From assembly GCF_947490405.1 (NCBI RefSeq), contig NZ_CANLGU010000004.1:248001-312000 (forward strand): DNA of 64,000 nucleotides, in the 5' to 3' direction. Under the pieces are notes generated by a model. The model saw nothing but the letters and a program-made list of their open reading frames with translations. It did no database searches and was not told where the DNA came from. Every line of letters begins with the position of its first letter. Within the stretch, counting starts at the first letter, position 1. The position numbers and the translations under genes were made by a program. This document shows, piece by piece, positions 25,926 through 33,849 of this stretch. Origin of the DNA: an uncultured Algibacter sp. (GTDB lineage Bacteria > Bacteroidota > Bacteroidia > Flavobacteriales > Flavobacteriaceae).

Positions 25926-26106
25926 CGGTTACCTATATAAATTCTACATAAATATAATGATTTTTATATTTACAACCTACTGTTAATCATAGTATTTATA
26001 GGTGTTTAATGAAATTCGGTTACCTATGTATAAAATCAAAATAGGCAACCGAATAGGTTACTTTTTGATTGATTTTAGATGATTTTAGATGATTGTACTA
26101 AGAATT

Positions 26107-26141
26107 AAAAAAGCCCTCAAACATAGTGTTTGTGGGCTTTT
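26107..26141 (-). terminator. Terminator of tRNA-Ser
   Basis: On the minus strand AAGCCCACAAACA...TGTTTGAGGGCTT forms a strong hairpin with one mismatch followed by a T run, 24 bp after the tRNA 3' end. Confidence 0.8.
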
Positions 26142-26164
26142 AGTAGAATTTAGTAAATTCTTAG

Positions 26165-26249
26165 CGGAGAAAGAGGGATTCGAACCCCCGGAGGTGTGAC
26201 CCTCAACAGTTTTCAAGACTGCCGCATTCGACCACTCTGCCATTTCTCC
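26165..26249 (-). tRNA. tRNA-Ser (anticodon UGA)
   Basis: 85-nt class II tRNA. Acceptor stem GGAGAAA/TTTCTCC with discriminator G; anticodon loop CTTGAAA between CAGT and ACTG gives anticodon TGA; a long variable arm (GTTGAGGGTCACACCTCC) is typical of serine tRNA; T loop GGTTCGAATCC. The 3' CCA is not encoded. It sits beside the island integrase. Confidence 0.95.
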
Positions 26250-26287
26250 TTGAGTGCCTCATCAAGCTATTTGCTTGAATGCGGGTG

Positions 26288-26318
26288 CAAATATAATGTC
26301 CTTTTTCATTCTATCAAA
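26288..26318 (-). promoter_or_regulatory. Bacteroidota-type promoter of tRNA-Ser
   Basis: On the minus strand TTTG (complement of 26315-26318), 19 bases, then TATATTTG (complement of 26288-26295), an exact match to the TTTG-N19-TAnnTTTG promoter known for Bacteroidota. The tRNA 5' end lies 38 bp downstream. Confidence 0.75.
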
Positions 26319-26409
26319 TAAAAATCTAACTTTTTCACAATAAATTTTGAGTATTTCCCAATGCTTAGATTTTATTGGCCAATACACTAAAAATGAAAAC
26401 TACATACCT

Positions 26410-26417
26410 TATTTTTG
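26410..26417 (+). promoter_or_regulatory. Putative -7 element of the nitroreductase gene
   Basis: TATTTTTG fits the TAnnTTTG -7 consensus, 21 bp before the start codon. No good -33 element at the right distance was seen. Confidence 0.4.
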
Positions 26418-26438
26418 CAAAAACATATTACACCATAA

Positions 26439-27068
26439 ATGGATACAATAAAACAGCTCAAGTGGCGGTATGCAACAAAAAAATTTGATACCACTAAAAC
26501 TTTATCAAAGGCTAAGTTAGATGTTATATTACAAGCATTTAACCTTACTGCAACCTCGTTTGGGCTTCAAACCATAAAGCTAGTTGTTATAGAAGATAAA
26601 GACATCCGAGGAGCTTTAGTAGCTCCTGCATTTGGTCAAAAACAAGTTCAAAATGCATCTTATTTACTAGTAATTTGTATACAGAAAAACATTGAAGATA
26701 CCGATGTAACTACCTACTACAACAACATAAAATCTATACGTAATACCTCAGAAACCATATTAAAACCCTACCGAGACGAATTAATTAAAATGATGCAAGA
26801 TAAAACGGTAAAAGAGCGGCAGCAATGGTCAACCAATCAAGCCTATATAGCTCTCGGGAATTTAATGACCGTTTGTGCTATCGAGGGTATAGACGCATGC
26901 CCCATGGAAGGGTTTTTACCAGATCAATACGATGAAATTCTTAAATTAGACAAAAAAGGGTTAAAATCAGTATTACTTCTTCCAATCGGTTATCGTGCAG
27001 AAGACGATATGTTTTCAACATTCAAAAAAGTTAGAAAGCCAATAGAAGAAGCCGTAATAAAAATATAA
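26439..27068 (+). CDS. Nitroreductase-family NAD(P)H oxidoreductase
   Basis: 209-residue FMN-dependent nitroreductase of the NfsB type. The N-terminal LKWRYATKKFD FMN-phosphate-binding segment, NLTATSFGLQTIKLVVI, and EGIDACPMEGFLPDQYDEIL with LPIGYRAEDD near the end are typical. Cytoplasmic; natural substrate unknown (quinones or nitro compounds in the family). It lies just outside the tRNA-Ser island boundary and is followed by an intergenic structured repeat. Confidence 0.9.
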   Translation: MDTIKQLKWRYATKKFDTTKTLSKAKLDVILQAFNLTATSFGLQTIKLVVIEDKDIRGALVAPAFGQKQVQNASYLLVICIQKNIEDTDVTTYYNNIKSIRNTSETILKPYRDELIKMMQDKTVKERQQWSTNQAYIALGNLMTVCAIEGIDACPMEGFLPDQYDEILKLDKKGLKSVLLLPIGYRAEDDMFSTFKKVRKPIEEAVIKI

Positions 27069-27077
27069 AGTATTTGG

Positions 27078-27175
27078 GCGTTACCGCAAGGGTCGGGCTT
27101 TCGGTAGTCGCTTTTTTGTGTTGCATAGGTGCAACAACACAAAAAGAGCTTCAACAAAACCTCAATCCCTAACGC
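27078..27175. repeat. Structured intergenic repeat, copy 1
   Basis: Shares CAAGGGTCGGGCTTTC and CAATCCCT with a second copy at 46464-46547. Outer arms GCGTTA/TAACGC and inner arms TTTTTGTGTTG/CAACACAAAAA (27113-27123 and 27135-27145) pair perfectly. The arms differ in sequence between copies but remain complementary. It resembles an intergenic repeat I have seen widely in Flavobacteriaceae. Confidence 0.8.
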
Positions 27176-27213
27176 AGTAAGTAGGCCCATTTCAACATTA
27201 AAGAACATACAAT

Positions 27214-28407
27214 ATGCCAGGATTTGAATTATTTGGAGATTTAGAACGAAAAGAAGTAAACGATGTGCTTGATAATGGCGTGCTTATGCGCTATGGATTC
27301 GATGGTATGCGTAAAGGCCATTGGAAAGCTAAAGAGTTAGAATCCGAACTTCAAAACACTTTTCAATCTAAACATGTGCAATTAGTATCAAGCGGAACCG
27401 CAGCAGTATCCGTAGCACTAGCAGCAGCAGGTGTTGGTGCAGGCGATGAAGTCATCATGCCAACGTTTACTTTCGTGGCCAGTTTTGAGGCCATTATGAT
27501 GCTGGGAGCCATACCTGTTTTAGTAGATATTGATGATACACTTTGTTTAAATCCTGAAGCCGTGGAAAAAGCCATTACACCAAAAACAAAAGCCATTATG
27601 GTGGTGCAAATGTGTGGAAGTATGGCAGATATGGGCGCATTAAAAACTATTGCTACTGAACATAATCTAATCTTAGTTGAAGATGCATGTCAAGCTATTG
27701 GCGGCACTTACAAAGGAAAACCACTAGGAAGCATCGGCGATTTAGGATGCTTTTCCTTCGATTTTGTTAAAACCATTACTTGTGGTGAAGGTGGAGCAGT
27801 AGTAACAAACAACAAAGATTACTACATAAATGCAGATCATTATAGCGACCACGGACATGATCATATCGGTAATGATAGGGGAGCTGAATCTCATCCATTT
27901 CTGGGTTATAATTTTAGAATATCAGAACTACATGCCGCAGTTGGGCTGGCACAAGTAAAACGTTTGCCTGAATTTTTAGAAATTCAAAAAAGAAACTTCA
28001 ATATACTCAGAGAGGCCTTATCACAAATTCCAGAAGTGACTTTTAGAACGGTTCCAGAAGGTGGCGAAGAAAGTTGTGCCTTTTTAAACTTCTCGTTACC
28101 AGATCTAGAAATAGCCACAAAAGTATCAGAAGCCTTCAAAACAAATGGTATTGATGTTTGTTGGAATTACTATAATAATAGCTGGCATTATATCAGAAAA
28201 TGGGAGCATCTTAAAGATTTAAAATCACTTTACCCCATCTCTGAGGAGATAAAAAAAGGGTTGTCAAATTTAAATAAACAAGATTTCTCAAAATCCGATT
28301 ATCATATAGGTAGAAACATATCCTGTTTAATAAAACTCTCTTGGACTGAAGATGAAGTATTGTCTAGAGCTTTAAAAATGGCTAAAGTTATTAGAGATCA
28401 CGTATAG
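27214..28407 (+). CDS. DegT/DnrJ/EryC1/StrS-family aminotransferase
   Basis: 397-residue PLP-dependent sugar aminotransferase (or dehydratase) family member. SSGTAAVSVALAAAG binds the PLP phosphate, VEDACQAIGG contains the PLP-ring Asp, and SFDFVKTITCGEGGAV holds the Schiff-base Lys. FLGYNFRISELHAAVGLAQ is a family signature. It probably acts on a nucleotide-linked keto-sugar, but no other sugar-nucleotide genes are adjacent, so its pathway is unknown. Confidence 0.92.
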   Translation: MPGFELFGDLERKEVNDVLDNGVLMRYGFDGMRKGHWKAKELESELQNTFQSKHVQLVSSGTAAVSVALAAAGVGAGDEVIMPTFTFVASFEAIMMLGAIPVLVDIDDTLCLNPEAVEKAITPKTKAIMVVQMCGSMADMGALKTIATEHNLILVEDACQAIGGTYKGKPLGSIGDLGCFSFDFVKTITCGEGGAVVTNNKDYYINADHYSDHGHDHIGNDRGAESHPFLGYNFRISELHAAVGLAQVKRLPEFLEIQKRNFNILREALSQIPEVTFRTVPEGGEESCAFLNFSLPDLEIATKVSEAFKTNGIDVCWNYYNNSWHYIRKWEHLKDLKSLYPISEEIKKGLSNLNKQDFSKSDYHIGRNISCLIKLSWTEDEVLSRALKMAKVIRDHV

Positions 28408-28493
28408 TTTTTAGGATTTGTATTGGTTTTGTATGGGTTAAAAATTCTTTTTTAAAGGCATAGGTTAACTAATTTTACAATAAAAGTAAACCC

Positions 28494-30041
28494 ATGCCAA
28501 AAAACACCTTGCACTACATAGCAACCATGCTTTTAGTTTCGCTGTTTTGCTTTTCGCAGCAAACACCTATAGACTTTTCATCTAATTCACATAACTTTAG
28601 TTCATGGGGCGGTAGTACATTTATTATTCTCCCAGGACCAGTAGATTCTAATAATGATACTGGACAATTTTTTCGCAGTAGTTCAGCATTAGAACAAGGT
28701 AATTATATAGATTTGAGTAGATCTATTGATTTGGATACTGAAGATGAGATTACCTTAAGATTTCACTCATTTGACACAAATCCGCACGATGTTATAGTTA
28801 AATTAGAGAATGGAACCAATCCAGACGTTGAAGTACTTGTAACTGCGCCTTCAAATCAAAATGCGTGGTCAGATCTAACGTTTGATTTTTCAACAGTTGG
28901 TGGTACAGGTCAATATAGTAGATTAACGATTAGAATTGATGATGGTAGTACTATACCAGGAGCATTTAGAATCGACGATATTAATGATGGCAACATAGCA
29001 ACAGACCCTAATGCACTGGATGTAATATATTCAGATTTAGTATGGTCAGATGAATTTAACACACCAGGAAAGACTCCCGTAGATAACTCCAAATGGCATC
29101 ACCAAACTTTTGGACCTAATGGCGGACGATGGTTCAATGGAGAAGAGCAACATTATACAAACAGTTTAGATAATTCTTTTGTTGAAAATGGATTTTTAAA
29201 TATTGTGGCCAAAAAAGAAGAAGGTTTTGAGCAAAATGGGGTTATTTTAGATTACACGTCTGCAAGATTAAATTCTAAATTAGCATTTACTCATGGAAGA
29301 GTTGATGTAAGAGCTAAATTGCCTTTTGGAAATGGAACATGGCCCGCAATATGGACACTTGGTAAAAATATTAATGAAACTGGGGCGTATTGGCAAACGC
29401 AAGGTTTTGGTACAACAAGTTGGCCAGCTTGCGGAGAAATTGATATTATGGAACATGGCTTAGGTGCTACTAATCATACATCAAGTGCAATTCATACACC
29501 TTCCAGTTCTGGTAACACTGTAAATACAGAATCTCAAGTTCTAAATGATGTAGCTAATAATTTTTATGTTTATTCAGTAAACTGGTCACCAAATCAAATT
29601 ACGTTTATGGTTGATGGTATTGGTTACTACACTTACAACCCAGCAGTTAAAGATGCTAGTACTTGGCCGTTTAATTTAGAACAGTACCTCATATTAAATG
29701 TGGCTATGGGCGGTATATCTGGAACTATTGATTCAGGTTTTACAGAAAGTGCAATGATTATTGATTATGTAAGAGTTTATCAAAATAACGCTTTGAGTGT
29801 TGATTCCAACAGTATAAATAATATAAATTTTTACCCAAACCCAACTTCAGACACACTTCATGTGCAAACTCATCTAAATCTTGATAAGATTTTAATCTTT
29901 GATATGCTAGGAAAGAAAATAGTAACAAAAGTTGATCCTAAAAAATCAATAGATGTATCAGAATTACAACCTGGGTTATATATTTTAAAAGCATATAGCG
30001 GCGAACAGAACATTATTACAAAAAGAATAATTATTGAGTAA
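28494..30041 (+). CDS. Secreted GH16 beta-glucanase (laminarinase-like) with T9SS sorting domain
   Basis: Predicted to hydrolyse beta-1,3-glucan such as laminarin outside the cell. Signal peptide (LFCFSQQ), an N-terminal beta-sandwich of about 150 residues that may bind carbohydrate, then the GH16 domain starting at LVWSDEFN. The catalytic motif EIDIME gives nucleophile E315, D317 and acid/base E320. WPAIWTLGKN and FNLEQYLILNVAMGG are typical of bacterial laminarinases. The last 75 residues form a type A T9SS sorting domain (INFYPNPTSD, ILIFDMLGKKI, LQPGLYILKAY). It stands alone rather than in a polysaccharide locus. Confidence 0.92.
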   Translation: MPKNTLHYIATMLLVSLFCFSQQTPIDFSSNSHNFSSWGGSTFIILPGPVDSNNDTGQFFRSSSALEQGNYIDLSRSIDLDTEDEITLRFHSFDTNPHDVIVKLENGTNPDVEVLVTAPSNQNAWSDLTFDFSTVGGTGQYSRLTIRIDDGSTIPGAFRIDDINDGNIATDPNALDVIYSDLVWSDEFNTPGKTPVDNSKWHHQTFGPNGGRWFNGEEQHYTNSLDNSFVENGFLNIVAKKEEGFEQNGVILDYTSARLNSKLAFTHGRVDVRAKLPFGNGTWPAIWTLGKNINETGAYWQTQGFGTTSWPACGEIDIMEHGLGATNHTSSAIHTPSSSGNTVNTESQVLNDVANNFYVYSVNWSPNQITFMVDGIGYYTYNPAVKDASTWPFNLEQYLILNVAMGGISGTIDSGFTESAMIIDYVRVYQNNALSVDSNSINNINFYPNPTSDTLHVQTHLNLDKILIFDMLGKKIVTKVDPKKSIDVSELQPGLYILKAYSGEQNIITKRIIIE

Positions 30042-30050
30042 AAAGATTCT

Positions 30051-31214
30051 TTAATAATTTACATAATTAACAATTTCTAATCCATAACCAATTAAACCAA
30101 CACGTTTAGTATGTTTTGTATTAGAAATTAACAGTAGTTTATGAATGTCTAAGTCATGTAATATTTGTGCGCCAATGCCAAAATCACGAGTATCCATATT
30201 TATCCTAGGTGCTTTGGCAACATGAGCTTCAACTTGGTTTTCTTTCAAAAAAGACAGGCGACTTAATATATTCATTGATTGTAATTCTTGATTAATAAAA
30301 ATTACAGCACCTTTCCCTGCTTCATTAACTACCTTAAACATGTTTTCTAACTGCTGGTCTGCATTGTTGGTAAGTGTACCTAAAATATCATTATTAAACA
30401 AAGTAGAGTTAATTCTGGTTAGGACTTCTTCATTGGGGCTCCAATGTCCTTTAGTTAAAGCAATATGAACTTGATTATTAGTAGTTTGTTTATAAGCCCT
30501 TAATCTAAAACTTCCAAAACGTGTTTCAATTTGAAAATCTTCTTTTTTCTCAATTAAAGAGTCGTGTTGCATTCTATAAGCCACTAAATCTTCAATAGAA
30601 ACGATTTTTAAACTTAGCTTTTTTGCGACTTCAAAAAGTTGAGGTAAACGAGCCATAGAGCCATCTTCATTCATAATTTCTACAATGACTCCGGCAGGAT
30701 TTAATCCCGCTAATCTTGCAAAATCTATAGCAGCTTCAGTATGTCCTGTTCGCCTAAGAACACCACCATCTTTTGCAACTAAAGGAAAAATATGACCAGG
30801 TCTAGCTAGCTCAAAAGGTTTTGTATTATCATTGATTAGTGCTTGTACAGTTTTAGCTCTATCACTTGCAGAAATACCAGTGGTAACGCCATGGCCTCTT
30901 AAATCTACTGATACTGTAAAGGCGGTTTCCATGGGGTCAGTATTATTCCTAACCATCATATTAAGTTCTAGCTCTTTACATCTGCCTTCAGTTAATGGAG
31001 CGCAAATAAGACCCCGACCATGGGTTGCCATAAAATTTATCATTTCCGGACTCACCTTATCAGCGGCAGCAACAAAATCACCCTCATTTTCACGATTTTC
31101 ATCATCAACAACAATTATAACTTTACCATTTCTGATATCATCTATAGCTTCTTGAATAGCATCTAGTTTAAATTCTTGTTTTATTGTCTTTGGTGTCATA
31201 GTATTTGCCATCAT
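30051..31214 (-). CDS. ribB: 3,4-dihydroxy-2-butanone-4-phosphate synthase with degenerate GTP cyclohydrolase II domain
   Basis: Makes the four-carbon unit of riboflavin from ribulose-5-phosphate. The N-terminal ~205 residues carry the RibB motifs DDENRENEGDFV, THGRGLICAPL, RPGHIFPLVAKDGGVLRRTGHTE region and EIMNEDGSMAR. The C-terminal ~180 residues align in shape with GTP cyclohydrolase II (FGSFRLRAY start, FGIGAQILHDL, KRVGLIGYGLEI end) but contain no cysteine at all, so the zinc site CxDCG is lost and that domain should be inactive. Another gene must supply GTP cyclohydrolase II. ATG 31211 is a possible alternative start. Confidence 0.93.
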   Translation of the reverse strand: MMANTMTPKTIKQEFKLDAIQEAIDDIRNGKVIIVVDDENRENEGDFVAAADKVSPEMINFMATHGRGLICAPLTEGRCKELELNMMVRNNTDPMETAFTVSVDLRGHGVTTGISASDRAKTVQALINDNTKPFELARPGHIFPLVAKDGGVLRRTGHTEAAIDFARLAGLNPAGVIVEIMNEDGSMARLPQLFEVAKKLSLKIVSIEDLVAYRMQHDSLIEKKEDFQIETRFGSFRLRAYKQTTNNQVHIALTKGHWSPNEEVLTRINSTLFNNDILGTLTNNADQQLENMFKVVNEAGKGAVIFINQELQSMNILSRLSFLKENQVEAHVAKAPRINMDTRDFGIGAQILHDLDIHKLLLISNTKHTKRVGLIGYGLEIVNYVNY

Positions 31215-31230
31215 AATGCAAAGATATGGC

Positions 31231-33195
31231 TTATTTTAAAGATTCTAAACAATTTAACCTAAGGTCGTCTTTCATTTTTTGATTTAAAAACAAATAGGTG
31301 ATAAAATAAAAAGGAAGCCCAAGAATTAAAAGTAGTATGTTAGGTTTTTTCTTAGTTTTACCAATGTATGTGTAAAACTGAAAAGTATTTATAATAGACT
31401 TGATATAATAGATAACATACATTACAAGTGATGTGATACTTAATTCTATAGCTGGTGATATTAATGAGTTTAACTTATTATTTTTAAATACAAAGAATAA
31501 AATCAATAATGAAATTCCAATAAGATACAGTACCCAAGCAAATCTAGAATGTTCATTATAATCCTTTTTTAAAGCTTCTGTGGTATCATAATCTTTACTG
31601 ATTTTTAAACCTTTTATTCTTAAATCTAATGTGGATAGCCCTTTTGAGTGTAATATTTCAATTGCACTGAATCTTACATTCTCGTCATGACCTAAAGCGT
31701 CATAGTTATTAATAGTATCTATTAATTCATCTTCTTTATAATCAGTTAGAAATTTATAGTCTACATTGTTCTTTCCTTTAATATTAAAGACTTGTTTTAT
31801 AGGTTCTAATATACCGTCAAAATCAAATAACCCTCTATCAGCAGTTGCTCTTTTGGTTAAAAATATACCAAGAGGAAGCATAACCAAAGTGGAAAACCAC
31901 GGTGCAATAATAGGATTGAAACCTCCATTTTTTGCACTGTTTGTTGCAAATATTCCAATGAAATGGTAGGTTAAAAATAATAAAATGGCAATGACCATAG
32001 GCAAACCTATACCGCCTTTACGAATTAATGCTCCAAGCGGAGCGCCTACAAAAAATAAAATAACACAAGCAAAACCTAAAGCAAATTTTTCATGAAGCGA
32101 AATAACATGGCGATTAAGCCATGTTTTTGAGTTTTTCATGGTATTATCTTTCGAAATAACCAATTGCTTAGAGCTAATCATAGATTTACTAGCAACATCA
32201 ACCATTTTTACTTTCTCTTTGGTATTAAATAGATCCAGTATTGGTCCGGTATAGCTAATGGAATCGATTTCTTTTTTATTTGGTATTTGATTTCTGTTGA
32301 GACCAGATCTTAAATGTAAATTTTTTGAAAACGTTTTGTGTTCATCTCCATATTTAACAACTAGCGAGTCAATAGTTTTGTTCAATCCGCTAACATCTAA
32401 CATGTTGTATTTGTCAGTTTTAGATTGCTCATCAAAATCAACATTATTTAATTTGGATAAATCTATATTGATTATTTTGGTCTCAAACGTACTTTTAGCA
32501 AAAGGTTTTCTAATTCGAGATTTTCTATTTTCTGGAGATACATCACTGTAATAATGTCCATCATTCAAAATAAGTTTGAGGACGTTTGAGTCTTTTTCGC
32601 TAGCAAGTTCACCAGTTTTAGATTTAATAACTGTAGCGTTAGATCTATTATCTTTTCCTTTGACATGAATTGTGACATCTTTTAGGAATTGGTCACGATC
32701 TCCATATTTGTCAACAAATTTGATATTATAATTTCCAACAGTGTTAAATTGTCCTTCAGCAAGTAACATGGCGGGTTTTAGCTTTGCTATGTTTCTTCTA
32801 AGATTATAAGAATTTAATTCTGCCCAGGGTATGACATTGTTAGAAAAGAAGAACGTCGTAATTCCTAATATAACAATAAAAACACTTAATCCAGACATGG
32901 CACGTTGTAATGAAATACCTGTAGATTTCATTGCAGCAAACTCATAGTTCTCAGCAAAACTACCAAATACCATTATTGATGCTAGAAGAATGGTTAGGGG
33001 TAGTACTAAGGGTATAAGTTTTGGCATGAAGTACGCTAAAAACTTTACAATTACAATAATATCTAGGTCTTTGCCAGCAAGTTCTTTAATGTAAAGCCAT
33101 ATAGTTTGTAAAACAAAAATCAGCATGAGTATTATAAACACACTGATAAAAGTTTTAAGGTAAGTGGTTAGTATGTAACGGTCTAGTATTTTCAA
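31231..33195 (-). CDS. LptF/LptG-family permease
   Basis: Inner membrane subunit of the lipopolysaccharide export ABC complex (YjgP/YjgQ family). The N-terminus MKILDRYILTTYLKTFISVF is characteristic, followed by TM segments, a large periplasmic part (about residues 150-370) and further TM segments (FALGFACVILFFVGAPLGALIRKGGIGLP). The last ~170 residues hold a charged region and two or more extra TM segments beyond the standard permease, giving 654 residues in total. It lies ten bases downstream of lolA, matching a shared role in outer membrane building. Confidence 0.9.
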   Translation of the reverse strand: MKILDRYILTTYLKTFISVFIILMLIFVLQTIWLYIKELAGKDLDIIVIVKFLAYFMPKLIPLVLPLTILLASIMVFGSFAENYEFAAMKSTGISLQRAMSGLSVFIVILGITTFFFSNNVIPWAELNSYNLRRNIAKLKPAMLLAEGQFNTVGNYNIKFVDKYGDRDQFLKDVTIHVKGKDNRSNATVIKSKTGELASEKDSNVLKLILNDGHYYSDVSPENRKSRIRKPFAKSTFETKIINIDLSKLNNVDFDEQSKTDKYNMLDVSGLNKTIDSLVVKYGDEHKTFSKNLHLRSGLNRNQIPNKKEIDSISYTGPILDLFNTKEKVKMVDVASKSMISSKQLVISKDNTMKNSKTWLNRHVISLHEKFALGFACVILFFVGAPLGALIRKGGIGLPMVIAILLFLTYHFIGIFATNSAKNGGFNPIIAPWFSTLVMLPLGIFLTKRATADRGLFDFDGILEPIKQVFNIKGKNNVDYKFLTDYKEDELIDTINNYDALGHDENVRFSAIEILHSKGLSTLDLRIKGLKISKDYDTTEALKKDYNEHSRFAWVLYLIGISLLILFFVFKNNKLNSLISPAIELSITSLVMYVIYYIKSIINTFQFYTYIGKTKKKPNILLLILGLPFYFITYLFLNQKMKDDLRLNCLESLK

Positions 33196-33204
33196 ACGAA
33201 GAAC

Positions 33205-33840
33205 CTAATCTAATTTATTGATGTAGTAATCTTTATATTTATTGGCATCAAAGGTAAATAAGGTTTTTGATAACGGTATATTAGTTTTAAAAGAATTAAC
33301 AGTAAGTGTTGTTTTTGTACCGTTTTTACCTATTTGAATTAAGTTGTATATGTTTTTTGTTTGTGCATCAATACCTAAAAGAATACTCTTAATTTCAGAA
33401 TTTGAATCAATAGGTGTAAGTTTTACATATTGGATTTTTCTTCCATTTATATTCTGAGTAATATCAAGTTTGTAAGTGTATCCATCTTCATAGAATGATA
33501 ACATTTTACTGGGTGTAATAGCATCTATTTCATCTTCACTATCTGAAGAAATGGTAACTTCTTCATCTTCGGTACTAATTGTATAGAGTTTATTTCCGTC
33601 AAACAAACGAGTAACACCAAGGATATTTAATCTGTATTTATCACCTTGCATAACAACATCACCTTTAGTTTCTTGTTTTATGTTTTCAGATTGATTTTCT
33701 AAAGCATATTTGAAATCCAAAGAAATATTATCGTAATTTTTTACTTTTTCCGATACTTCATTTAATAAGCTTTTGGCTTTATTTTGGGCAAAAGTACTTA
33801 CTGATAGTGTTATTAATATTACTGCAATTAATCTTTTCAT
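33205..33840 (-). CDS. lolA: Outer membrane lipoprotein carrier protein LolA
   Basis: Periplasmic chaperone that carries lipoproteins to the outer membrane. Signal peptide cleaved after TFAQ; LLNEVSEKVKNYDNISLDFKY, the GDVVMQGDKYRL strand, LFDGNKLYTIS and MLSFYEDGY follow the family's half-barrel order; SFKTNIPLSKTLFTFDANKY is the typical end. 211 residues. It starts ten bases after ftsK stops and precedes the LptF/G permease in the same direction. Confidence 0.9.
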   Translation of the reverse strand: MKRLIAVILITLSVSTFAQNKAKSLLNEVSEKVKNYDNISLDFKYALENQSENIKQETKGDVVMQGDKYRLNILGVTRLFDGNKLYTISTEDEEVTISSDSEDEIDAITPSKMLSFYEDGYTYKLDITQNINGRKIQYVKLTPIDSNSEIKSILLGIDAQTKNIYNLIQIGKNGTKTTLTVNSFKTNIPLSKTLFTFDANKYKDYYINKLD

Positions 33841-33849
33841 GGTTATAAT

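Noticed and set aside
25926-26106. Repeated GGTTACCTAT-type words between integrase and tRNA terminator as attachment core
   Set aside because: The words recur locally (about 25928, 26022, 26066) but no matching copy was seen at the left end, so they could be integrase or regulator sites only; not enough for an att call.
26165-26249. Search for a duplicated tRNA-Ser 3' end marking the other end of the island
   Set aside because: No copy of the tRNA-Ser 3' sequence was seen near 12.7-14.7 kb or elsewhere in the window, so I do not report an att pair.
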